Source: Pseudomonas brassicacearum subsp. neoaurantiaca | GTDB taxonomy: Bacteria > Pseudomonadota > Gammaproteobacteria > Pseudomonadales > Pseudomonadaceae | Assembly (NCBI RefSeq): GCF_013608025.1 | Contig: NZ_VDLV01000010.1 | Coordinates: 385,400 to 449,399 of the forward strand | DNA: 64,000 bases | Reading direction: 5' to 3' | Part shown: positions 53,220-64,000 of the stretch, in pieces | Layout of the letters: each line of letters starts with the position of its first letter | How positions within the stretch are numbered: position 1 is the stretch's first letter | The notes under the pieces: generated by a model | The model's input: the letters and a program-made list of their open reading frames with translations, nothing else | Database searches by the model: none | What the model was told of the DNA's origin: nothing | Program-made: the position numbers and the translations under genes

Positions 53220-53533
53220 ATTCCTGCGGTAACGGCCGCTTGCGGTTCCGCTCTTACAGCGGCTCACTTTTGGAAAAGCGCCAAAAGTAAGCAAAAGCTC
53301 TTTGCCCCACCACTCGGTGCCTCGCCTAGGCTCGGCATGCCCTCACTCCGGCATTGCTCCGTGGGCCCGCCGCGATGGGCCATCCATGGCCCTGCGCGGC
53401 TATCCCGGCATCCATGCCGGGATGCCCACTGCGCAACGCCTGCGTTCGGCCATCGTGGTTTAACGGGGCGCCAAGACCTAGATCAAGATCCAAAGCAAGA
53501 TCGAGATCAAGAGCAAGAGCAAGAGCAAGAGCG
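53220..53533. repeat. Pseudomonas intergenic repeat module with hexamer tail
   Basis: A non-coding module of about 310 bases. It opens with GGTTCCGCTCTTACAGCGGC and TTTTGGAAAAGCGCCAAAAG (an inverted TTTTGG/CCAAAA pair), runs through GGGCCCGCCGCGATGGGCCA and a GGCATCCATGCCGGGATGCC palindrome, and ends at 53481-53533 with imperfect hexamers GATCAA/GAGCAA. I recall near-identical stretches from intergenic regions of many Pseudomonas genomes. Small open frames across it (for example one rich in AL and DL pairs) are products of the repeat. Confidence 0.65.
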
Positions 53534-53566
53534 GAGTGCGCGCTGACACAGGCCACCAACGATGCA

Positions 53567-53605
53567 TAAAAAAACGGCGCTTTCCTTTCCAGGAAAAGCG
53601 CCGTT
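53567..53605 (-). terminator. rho-independent terminator of the diaA-dolP unit
   Basis: Read on the minus strand: stem AACGGCGCTTTTCCT with its complement (one bulged base), followed by a run of T. It is 18 bases after the dolP stop. Confidence 0.88.
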
Positions 53606-53623
53606 CTTGTACGAGCATTTATA

Positions 53624-54816
<1,193 letters not shown>

Positions 54817-54894
54817 TTATCGGCACAGGCATGTGCGGCGCGCAAAGCAAAGAGCAAAAAAAGTTAAGTGAGGGTGTCCGGCTCGGCTGGGCGC

Positions 54895-55257
54895 TCAACT
54901 GTCGAAGGCATTCTGCAGCCAGTTCAACTGGTCGACGCTGCTGTCGATGGCAACCACGTCGAAGCGGCAGGGATGATCGGCCCAGCGAGACTCGCTTTGC
55001 AGGAAATACTGCGCAGCGAAAACCAGCTTTCGGCGTTTGCGCTCGTCGATGCTGGCGAGCGCGCCACCCCATTGGGTATTTTTTCTATAGCGGACTTCGA
55101 CGAATACTACTGTATCGCCGTCAAGCATGACCAGATCCAACTCGCCGCGTTTGCATAACCAGTTCTGCGCCACCAGGCGCAGGCCGTGTTGCTGCAGATG
55201 CGCAAGGGCGTGGCCCTCGGCATCCTTTCCGCTTTGCAAGTGTGATCGATCAGGCAT
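54895..55257 (-). CDS. yraN: YraN-family putative endonuclease (UPF0102)
   Basis: 120 residues from the ATG at 55257, which shares one base with the lpoA stop (TGATG). GKDAEGHALAHLQQHGLRLVAQNW and the core GELDLVMLDGDTVVFVEVRYRK fit the PD-(D/E)xK nuclease-like fold of UPF0102, with the usual final Lys position filled in VRYRK. Function is unproven. Confidence 0.93.
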   Translation of the reverse strand: MPDRSHLQSGKDAEGHALAHLQQHGLRLVAQNWLCKRGELDLVMLDGDTVVFVEVRYRKNTQWGGALASIDERKRRKLVFAAQYFLQSESRWADHPCRFDVVAIDSSVDQLNWLQNAFDS

Positions 55258-57068
55258 CAGCGCTGGGTGTCCGGCAGGCGCTGGACCTGGCCATTGACGA
55301 ATTGAGCCCAAGGCAATTGACGTTGCACGCGCTGGGTCGGCGAGATAGCCAGGCTGCCGGACAGGCCTTCGATACGGCTTTCCGGCAACGCCTTGAGTTG
55401 GCCCAGGCGCGGAGCGAGGCGATAGGCGTCGGCCCCCATTGCATACAGTCGGCCCAGGCTGCCACCGGCCTGGGGCCATTGTGCAGTCACCTGTTGGCGC
55501 AGTGGGTCGTTAGCGTCGAGCAGCCATGGCGTTTCGCAGAAGCGCACGCCATTCATGTCGTTGTACTGGTTCTGGTCGCCGCTGACGCTGAACACCGAAG
55601 ACGTTGCATAGACTGGCACGTCGCCGGCGTACTGGAAGTTCAGCGTTGGTTTGATCTGCTGGGCCTGCTGCGGCGTCGATGCGAGGAAAATGAACTCGAT
55701 GTCCTGGCGACGCGACGGCTGGGCGGCCACCGTGGTGCCTACCGTGTTTTGGAGGCTCTTGGCGCGACCTTCGCTCTGGCGCAGTTGGAACATGTCGGCG
55801 ATCTGCTGCGCCAGTTGCACGGGTTGGTCGACACGCTCGATCGCAACGATGGTCCCGCCGTTGGCCTGCCAGTCCTGGCTGAAGGCCTTCAATACACGAT
55901 CGCCCCATTCGCCTTTCGGCACCATGGCGGCGGCGCGATGCAGGCCGTCGGCGCGGGCGCGGCGGGACACTTCGCGGGCTTCGTCTTCCGGCGCCAGGCC
56001 GAACTGGAACAGTTGGGGTGGGCCTTGTTCGCCTTCGCTGTAGTTCAGCGCCAAGGTGGTGATCGGCAGTTGCGGGCGCGTGCTGATCTGTTTGACCAGA
56101 GGTTTTTCCAATGGGCCGACCACCAATTGCACGCCGTCAGCCTGGGCCTTGCGATAGAACTCATCCATGGAGGTCAGGCTGGCGCTGTCATAGATCTGGA
56201 TGCTTGGCGGCTTCTGCCCGGCCGTTTGGGCCTGGTAGTGCGCGGCCATGAAGCCATCACGCAAGGCTTTGGCGACCGATGCCAGCGGGCCGTTCTGCGG
56301 CAGCAGCAAGGCAATCTTGCTCAGTGGCTGGCTCGCCAGCTCCTTGAGCTTGACCAGCGGCGTCGGCAGTTGAAGCGCGGCTGGATGCTTCGGGTTCTGT
56401 TCGCGCCAGCTATCGATCGCGGCTTGCTGCTGTTCCAGGGTGCCGGCGGTTTTCACGGCCTTGGCCAGGCTCAGCCAGCCGCCGAGGTCGTCGGTGGTGG
56501 TCGGCTGCAGTTGGTCGGTAGGCAGCGAGGCGATCAGCGTCCAGATCGCCTCGTGGTTTTTTGCCGCAGCTTCGCCTTCCAGCAGCGGGGCGATAAAGAT
56601 CCGCTCCTTGGCGGCGGCCAAGGTCTGGCCATCGGCTTCAAAGGCGCGGGCGCGGACGGTGCCGGTGCGGACCTGCTGTTCCACCGGCATTTCGCTCAGG
56701 TGTTGCAGGCTCGGATGGTTCAGCGAAGCCAGGGCAGCCTTGGGCTGGTTGCGTGTCATGGCCAGTTCGGCTGACAGCGTGCTGGCGAAAATCTGCTGAC
56801 CGGGCTTGAGTTGCTCCATCGGCACCTGCTGCAGGATCTGTGCGGACTGGCCGGCATTGCCCTGGCGGTAGGCCAGGTCTGCGGCGCTCAGACGCAGCAG
56901 GGCGGCTTTTTCCGGGTTTTTACTTTGGGTGGCCTGTTCGAGCAATTGCTCGATACTGGCATCCGGGGTCCGTGGAAGTTCGCCAAGGCTGGACGAGGGC
57001 GAGCTGGCGCAAGCCGCCAGGAGGGCAGCGAGGCAGAGGGCGGAGAGCAGCCGCAGGCAAGCGATCAT
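55257..57068 (-). CDS. lpoA: penicillin-binding protein activator LpoA
   Basis: 603 residues. Lipobox LAALLAACASS gives the lipidated Cys near residue 20. An N-terminal helical TPR-like domain (about 30-290) and a C-terminal periplasmic-binding-protein-like domain (about 295-600, LSKIALLLPQNGPLASVAKALRDGFMAAHYQ) are the LpoA layout. It activates PBP1A from the outer membrane. Coupled to yraN. Confidence 0.95.
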   Translation of the reverse strand: MIACLRLLSALCLAALLAACASSPSSSLGELPRTPDASIEQLLEQATQSKNPEKAALLRLSAADLAYRQGNAGQSAQILQQVPMEQLKPGQQIFASTLSAELAMTRNQPKAALASLNHPSLQHLSEMPVEQQVRTGTVRARAFEADGQTLAAAKERIFIAPLLEGEAAAKNHEAIWTLIASLPTDQLQPTTTDDLGGWLSLAKAVKTAGTLEQQQAAIDSWREQNPKHPAALQLPTPLVKLKELASQPLSKIALLLPQNGPLASVAKALRDGFMAAHYQAQTAGQKPPSIQIYDSASLTSMDEFYRKAQADGVQLVVGPLEKPLVKQISTRPQLPITTLALNYSEGEQGPPQLFQFGLAPEDEAREVSRRARADGLHRAAAMVPKGEWGDRVLKAFSQDWQANGGTIVAIERVDQPVQLAQQIADMFQLRQSEGRAKSLQNTVGTTVAAQPSRRQDIEFIFLASTPQQAQQIKPTLNFQYAGDVPVYATSSVFSVSGDQNQYNDMNGVRFCETPWLLDANDPLRQQVTAQWPQAGGSLGRLYAMGADAYRLAPRLGQLKALPESRIEGLSGSLAISPTQRVQRQLPWAQFVNGQVQRLPDTQR

Positions 57069-57220
57069 GTAAATGTTCCTGATACGAGATCAAATTAGCG
57101 TCGAATTGTACCCAAGCACTGGCCGGGGCGCGATGTTAGTGGTGCGAATCGATCAATTTAGGTATTTCAAAGAGTGCGGCGCAGCATAAAAGACACTGAT
57201 CGCTCCGCAGTATTGCCTTT

Positions 57221-57346
57221 GTGGCGAGGGAGCTTGCTCCCGCTGGGCTGCGTAGCAGCCCTAAGCCATTCAATACGCTACATCAATGTGGCTGGCAGAT
57301 TTTTACGACTGCTGCGCAGCCGAGCGGGAGCAAGCTCCCTCGCCAC
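57221..57346. repeat. REP pair (GTGGCGAGGGAG family), inverted
   Basis: Left GTGGCGAGGGAGCTTGCTCC and right GGGAGCAAGCTCCCTCGCCA in the 396-base gap between the divergent lpoA and rsmI. It must lie within or beside their promoters; no other element is clear in that gap. Confidence 0.87.
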
Positions 57347-57464
57347 AAGGGCTTGTGCAACCTTCCAGTGAAAGGTGGCACTTCGGGGTGCCAGGTACTG
57401 CGAACAGCCGAGACCGCCGCTACACGCTACAATGCCGCTCTTTACCGATCATGAGGTACGCGTT

Positions 57465-58337
57465 TTGACTGCTCCAGGTGCTTTGAATTCCGCGGTCGGC
57501 TCGCTTTACGTGGTGGCGACGCCCATTGGCAACCTGGACGATATCAGTGCCCGGGCGCTGAAAATCTTGAAGGAAGTCGCCCTTATTGCAGCCGAAGACA
57601 CACGTCATTCCCAACGTCTACTCCAGCATTTCGGTATTTCTACGCCATTGGCGGCCTGCCACGAACATAACGAACGGGATGAAGGCAGCCGTTTCATCAC
57701 TCGTCTGCTGGCAGGCGATAACGTGGCGCTGATTTCCGATGCGGGCACGCCACTGATTTCCGATCCGGGTTATCACCTGGTACGCCAGGCGCGTGCTGCC
57801 GGTATCAATGTGGTGCCGGTGCCCGGAGCTTGCGCATTGATTGCGGCGCTATCGGCAGCCGGCTTGCCGTCGGACCGTTTCATCTTCGAAGGTTTCCTGC
57901 CAGCCAAGGCGGTCGGACGGCGGGCGCGCCTGGAAGCTATAAAAGAAGAACCGCGCACGCTGATCTTCTATGAGGCGCCGCACCGCATTCTGGAGTGCCT
58001 GCAAGACATGGAGCAGGTGTTCGGTCCCGAGCGCCAGGCGTTGCTGGCCAGGGAGTTGACCAAGACGTTCGAAACCCTCAAGGGCCTGCCGTTGGCGGAG
58101 CTGCGTGCGTTCGTCGAGAGCGATAGCAATCAACAGCGTGGTGAGTGTGTCGTGCTGGTGTCGGGCTGGACACCGCCTGAAAGTGAGGATGCGGTCAGTA
58201 GCGAAGCAATGCGCATTCTCGACCTGTTATTGGAGGAAATGCCTCTCAAGCGGGCCGCCGCCCTCGCGGCGCAGATCACCGGCGAGCGCAAGAATGTGCT
58301 GTACCAGGTCGCGTTGGAAAAACAGAAGGGCCAATGA
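57465..58337 (+). CDS. rsmI: 16S rRNA (cytidine1402-2'-O)-methyltransferase
   Basis: 290 residues from a TTG at 57465, with GAGG eight bases upstream; an ATG at 57432 in frame is the alternative. LYVVATPIGNLDDISARALKILKEVALIAAEDTRHSQRLL is the RsmI signature, and DAGTPLISDPGYHLVRQA with PGACALIAALSAAGLPSDRFIFEGFLP complete the SAM-dependent tetrapyrrole-methylase fold. It methylates the decoding centre. rnpB follows. Confidence 0.95.
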   Translation: MTAPGALNSAVGSLYVVATPIGNLDDISARALKILKEVALIAAEDTRHSQRLLQHFGISTPLAACHEHNERDEGSRFITRLLAGDNVALISDAGTPLISDPGYHLVRQARAAGINVVPVPGACALIAALSAAGLPSDRFIFEGFLPAKAVGRRARLEAIKEEPRTLIFYEAPHRILECLQDMEQVFGPERQALLARELTKTFETLKGLPLAELRAFVESDSNQQRGECVVLVSGWTPPESEDAVSSEAMRILDLLLEEMPLKRAAALAAQITGERKNVLYQVALEKQKGQ

Positions 58338-58410
58338 AACCGGCGCATCGGGCTGGCCATGGGCTTTTATCGCTTGTTCTTGAGCCGCTCTACCGTTAAC
58401 CTTCGCGGCG

Positions 58411-58766
58411 GAGAGTCGATCGGACAGTCGCTGCCCTCTATGAAAATTAGGGGGGGGAGGAAAGTCCGGGCTCCATAGGGCGAAGTGCCAGGTAATGCCT
58501 GGGAGGCGTGAGCCTACGGAAAGTGCCACAGAAAATAACCGCCTAAGCGCTTCGGCGCCGGTAAGGGTGAAAAGGTGCGGTAAGAGCGCACCGCACGGCT
58601 GGCAACAGTTCGTGGCTAGGTAAACCCCACTTGGAGCAAGACCAAATAGGGTCCCAAGGCGTGGCCCGCGCTGGGACCGGGTAGGTTGCTAAAGATGTCC
58701 AGTGATGGCCATCGTAGACGAATGACTGTTCAAGACAGAACCCGGCTTACAGATCGACTCTCCACC
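58411..58766 (+). ncRNA. rnpB: RNase P RNA, bacterial class A
   Basis: About 356 bases. Conserved features are present: GAGGAAAGTCCGGGCTCCAT (CR I), GGTAAGGGTGAAAAGGTGCG, GGTAAACCCCAC and AGACAGAACCCGGCTTACAG (CR V). The ends AGAGTCGATCGGACAGTCGC and CAGATCGACTCTCCACC pair to form P1. Its place between rsmI and mraZ is that of other pseudomonads. It is the catalytic part of tRNA 5'-end processing. Exact ends are estimates. Confidence 0.97.
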
Positions 58767-58969
58767 TTTTTCCCTCCCTGCCGGAATCGCTGGCAGACGC
58801 AGTTCCTAATACCAAAAAAATCTTACTCTTAACAAATCACTTTAACTTCTGCGTGCAGTCTCCTGTGTTGCTTTGAGTTAAGGCGAATTTTCCTACGTCA
58901 GATTCTTGTTACCCCTCCTGAAACGCTCCTAAATCTCCGATCTATAAGGCTTTTCCTTCATTACGCGCC

Positions 58970-58999
58970 TTGACGGTGCGGTGGGCGCATTCCTATAGT
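58970..58999 (+). promoter_or_regulatory. sigma-70 promoter of the division/wall cluster
   Basis: TTGACG (58970-58975) and TATAGT (58994-58999) with an 18-base spacer, about 76 bases before mraZ. The 200 bases between rnpB and this promoter are AT-rich and hold nothing else I can identify. Confidence 0.65.
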
Positions 59000-59006
59000 G
59001 TGCGCA

Positions 59007-59062
59007 AGTGGCGGAAAGTGGCATGAAGTGGGTTTTTTTGAAGGTAAAACGCCAAAAAGTGG
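59007..59062 (+). promoter_or_regulatory. MraZ operator-like repeats
   Basis: AGTGG occurs at 59007, 59017 and 59027, exactly ten bases apart, right at and after the expected start of transcription; a fourth copy, AGTGGAG, is at 59058. MraZ is known to bind arrays of short TGG-containing direct repeats with this period upstream of its own gene, so this is a likely autorepression site. Confidence 0.65.
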
Positions 59063-59074
59063 AGAAACGCTGAC

Positions 59075-59530
59075 GTGTTTCGCGGAGCTAACGCAATCAG
59101 TCTCGATGCAAAAGGCCGGCTCGCCATGCCCAGCCGGTATCGTGACGAGCTCGTTTCGCGAAGTTCCGGGCAGTTAATCGTCACGATCGACGCTGTTGAT
59201 CCATGTTTGTGCGTTTACCCTCTGGATGAGTGGGAAATCATCGAAACCAAACTACGCGCACTGCCGTCGTTGCGAGAAGAAAACCGCCGCCTGCAACGCT
59301 TGCTGATCGGTAATGCCGTCGACCTCGAACTCGACGGCAGCGGTCGTTTCCTGGTGCCGCCGCGCCTGCGCGAGTACGCCAAGCTGGACAAGCGCGCGAT
59401 GCTGGTAGGCCAACTGAACAAGTTCCAATTGTGGGACGAAGATGCCTGGAATGCGGTTTCCGCCGCTGACCTTGCTGCTATTCAACAACCGGGCGCCATG
59501 CCTGATGAACTGCGTGATTTGATCCTGTGA
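59075..59530 (+). CDS. mraZ: transcriptional regulator MraZ
   Basis: 151 residues with two AbrB-like SpoVT/MraZ halves: [26 protein letters not shown] and [18 protein letters not shown] segment [23 protein letters not shown]. It represses the dcw cluster, acting at the repeats just upstream. Its end overlaps the rsmH start by four bases. Confidence 0.97.
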   Translation: MFRGANAISLDAKGRLAMPSRYRDELVSRSSGQLIVTIDAVDPCLCVYPLDEWEIIETKLRALPSLREENRRLQRLLIGNAVDLELDGSGRFLVPPRLREYAKLDKRAMLVGQLNKFQLWDEDAWNAVSAADLAAIQQPGAMPDELRDLIL

Positions 59531-60470
59531 CTATTGATAGCGGCTTTAACCACATCACCGTACTGCTTGACGAAGCCGTCGAGGCTCTCGCCGTACGTCC
59601 TGATGGCTGCTATCTGGACGGCACGTTCGGACGTGGCGGACACAGCCGGCTGATCCTCAGCCAGCTCGGGCCGGACGGTCGGTTGCTGGGGTTCGACAAG
59701 GATCCTCAAGCGATTGCCACCGGGCAAGCGCTGGCGGCCGAAGACGGCCGCTTTGTCGTTGTGCAGCGCAGCTTTGCCGAGCTGGGTGCGGAAGTCGAAC
59801 AGCGCGGCCTGGCCGGCAAGATTAGCGGCGTGCTGCTGGATCTCGGCGTGTCTTCGCCGCAGTTGGACGATCCTGAGCGCGGCTTCAGTTTCCTCAATGA
59901 CGGCCCGCTGGACATGCGCATGGACCCGTCCCGCGGCATCAGCGCCGCTGAATTCGTCAACACCGCCTCGGCGGAAGAAATCGCCCGTGTCTTCAAAGAG
60001 TACGGCGAAGAACGTTTCTCCGGTCGCATGGCCCGTGCCGTGGTCGAGCGTCGTGATATCAAGCCGTTCGAGCGTACCGGTGACTTGGCCGAAGTACTGA
60101 AAGTGGCCAATCCTGCCTGGGAAAAAGGCAAGAATCCGGCAACCCGGGCTTTCCAAGGCCTGCGCATTCACGTCAATAACGAGTTGGGTGATCTTGAGGC
60201 TGGTCTTGAGGCCGCCCTTGAAGCGCTGGAGATTGGCGGTCGTCTGGTGGTGATCAGCTTCCATTCCCTGGAAGACCGTATCGTCAAACTGTTCATGCGC
60301 AAGCTCACCAAAGGCGAAGCCGATAATCTGCCGCGCAACCTGCCGGTGCGTTTCGAGGCTTTCGTACCGAAAATCAAAATTCACGGCAAAGCGCAGTTCG
60401 CCTCCGAGGCCGAGCTCAAGGCCAATCCACGTGCCCGTAGTGCGGTCATGCGCGTCGCGGAGAAGTTGCG

Positions 60471-60474
<4 letters not shown>
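59527..60474 (+). CDS. rsmH: 16S rRNA (cytosine1402-N4)-methyltransferase
   Basis: 315 residues; a GTG start at 59527 inside the mraZ stop region. [36 protein letters not shown] is the RsmH/MraW signature with the SAM-binding GTFGRGGH. With RsmI, also in this window, it makes m4Cm1402. Overlaps ftsL by four bases. Confidence 0.97.
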
Positions 60475-62502
<2,028 letters not shown>

Positions 62503-62503
<1 letters not shown>

Positions 62504-63966
62504 TGTCCCTGAGCCTGAACAAGATTTTTGCCCACGCCGGGCATGACCTGCTGATTCGCGAGTTGGCCCTCGACAGCCGAGACGTGCGCGCCGGTGACCT
62601 GTTCCTGGCGGTGCCGGGCGCCCGTTTCGATGGCCGCGACCACATCGCCGATGCCTTGAAACGCGGAGCCGCCGCCGTGGCCTATGAAGTGAGCGGTGCA
62701 ACCGTGCTGCCGATCACCGATGTGCCGCTGATCCCCGTAAAGGGGCTGGCGGCGCAGCTGTCGGATATCGCCGGGCGCTTCTATGGCGAGCCGAGCCGAC
62801 ACCTGAACCTGATCGGCGTGACCGGCACCAACGGCAAGACCAGCGTGACCCAATTGGTGGCGCAGGCGCTGGATCTACTCGGGCAGCATTGCGGCATCGT
62901 CGGGACCCTCGGCAACGGCTTCCACGGCGCCTTGCAAAGCGGCTTGCACACCACGCCGAACCCGATTGCCGTGCAGGCGACCCTGGCGGACCTGAAGAAG
63001 GCCGGGGCCAAGGCCGTTGCGATGGAAGTCTCTTCCCACGGTCTCGATCAAGGTCGCGTCACCGCATTGGCCTTCGACGTTGCGGTGCTGACCAACCTGT
63101 CCCGCGATCACCTGGATTACCACGGCACGATGCAGGCCTACGGCGAGGCCAAGGCCCGGCTGTTCGCCTGGAACAACCTGAAATGCCGGGTCATCAATAT
63201 CGATGACGAGTTCGGTCGGCAACTGGCCGCCGAGCAGCGCGAGTCCCGGTTGATCACCTACAGCCTGGAAGACGCCAGCGCCTACCTTTATGTACGCCAG
63301 GCACAATTCGATGACGAAGGTGTCCGCGCCACGCTGGTCACGCCCCAAGGCGAGCATCATCTGCGCAGCACCTTGCTGGGTCGCTTCAACCTGAGCAACG
63401 TATTGGCCGCCGTCGGCGCCTTGCTCGGGCTGGACTACGCGCTGGATGAAATTCTCAAGGTCTTGCCGAAGCTTGAAGGCCCGGCCGGGCGCATGCAGCG
63501 CTTGGGCGGTGGCACCCAGCCGCTGGTGGTGGTCGATTACGCCCACACCCCTGACGCATTGGAAAAAGTCCTTACGGCGTTGCGCCCTCACGCCAAGGGT
63601 CGGTTGCTGTGCCTGTTCGGCTGTGGCGGTGATCGTGACCGTGGCAAGCGTCCGTTGATGGCTGAGGTCGTAGAGCGGCTGGCCGATGGTGTCCTCGTCA
63701 CTGACGACAACCCGCGCAGCGAAGACCCGTTGCGGATTTTCGACGATATCCGTGCCGGTTTCTCGGCGGTGGATAACGTCACCTTCGTGGCCGGACGCGG
63801 CCAGGCCATTGCCCAATTGATCGCCAGTGCGTCGGCGAATGACGTCATTGTCCTGGCCGGCAAAGGGCACGAGGACTACCAGGAAATCAACGGTGAGCGC
63901 CACGCGTTTTCCGATCTGGTGGAAGCCGATCACGCGCTGACCGCATGGGAGGTGGCCCATGCTTAA
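62503..63966 (+). CDS. murE: UDP-N-acetylmuramoyl-tripeptide synthetase MurE
   Basis: 487 residues. ATP-binding loop GVTGTNGKTSVTQLVAQ near residue 105, the ATPase/central motif MEVSSHGLDQGRV, and DNPRSEDPLRIFDD, the motif that selects meso-diaminopimelate. It adds the third amino acid of the wall peptide. Its stop overlaps murF by eight bases. Confidence 0.98.
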
Positions 63967-64000
63967 GGCCTTGAAGCTCAGCGAACTGACCAACGCCCTG
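63959..64000 (+). CDS. murF: MurF, first 14 codons (cut by window edge)
   Basis: ATG at 63959, inside the last codons of murE, opens MLKALKLSELTNAL, a typical MurF start. The order murE-murF confirms it. MurF adds D-Ala-D-Ala to UDP-MurNAc-tripeptide. Confidence 0.85.
   Translation, partial: MLKALKLSELTNAL

Noticed and set aside
53326..53559. A short protein with ALALALDLDLALDLDLGLG repeats
   Set aside because: It is the translation of the hexamer repeat tail and the neighbouring intergenic module; no start site or homologue is expected.

Overview
The window looks like chromosomal DNA of a Pseudomonas from the fluorescens complex. The evidence is GC-rich coding, very high protein similarity in style to known Pseudomonas families, a Pseudomonas-type order from yhcB and trpS through rplM-rpsI, petABC, sspAB, lpoA, rsmI, rnpB and the mraZ-murF division cluster, and many short palindromic REP elements of the two kinds typical of this group (cores GTGGCGAGGGAGCTTGCTCCC-like and GTGGGAGCGAGCTTGCTCGCG-like). 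The species cannot be fixed from the sequence alone.

Layout. Bases 1-1801 hold a fecI-fecR-TonB receptor iron-uptake unit on the minus strand with a candidate Fur box. Bases 1879-10706 hold assorted genes: an AraC regulator and divergent EamA exporter, a 2-hydroxyacid dehydrogenase, a YkgJ-type cysteine-cluster protein, a CheV-like protein, a NorR-type regulator divergent from the flavohaemoglobin gene hmp, and dsbB. Bases 11490-16336 are the cyoABCDE quinol oxidase operon behind a roughly 730-base leader. Bases 16448-17186 are a small HigBA/RelE-type toxin-antitoxin module whose toxin is frameshifted and which sits between two copies of the same terminator. Bases 17318-23223 contain a hypothetical protein, a DUF72 protein, a PAS-GGDEF cyclase, a LysR regulator divergent from an ArgD-like aminotransferase, and an OmpA-type lipoprotein.

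Bases 23457-36445 are an ectoine/5-hydroxyectoine island: ehuBCDA (ABC importer, minus strand) diverges from enuR (MocR/GabR-type regulator), followed on the plus strand by eutB, eutC, doeA, doeB, doeX, doeC and doeD. Together these import the compatible solute, open the ectoine ring, deacetylate the product and convert diaminobutyrate to aspartate. A palindrome with a CTAG centre recurs in front of enuR and eutB. I see no eutA in the window.

Bases 36704-40493 (yhcB, an alpha/beta hydrolase, trpS, zapE) and 44526-64000 (GlxA-type AraC regulator, acyl-CoA dehydrogenase, aldo/keto reductase, ribosomal proteins L13/S9, cytochrome bc1, SspA/SspB, DolP, DiaA, YraN, LpoA, RsmI, RNase P RNA, then mraZ-rsmH-ftsL-ftsI-murE-murF) are conserved backbone. 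Between zapE and the AraC gene sits an accessory block, 40631-44259: a nitrilase-family hydrolase, an unrecognised membrane protein with an internally duplicated fold, an asparaginase, and the remnant of a flavin amine oxidase. This block is the least explained part of the window and may be an uncharacterised amide-nitrogen scavenging unit.

The window ends 42 bases into murF.
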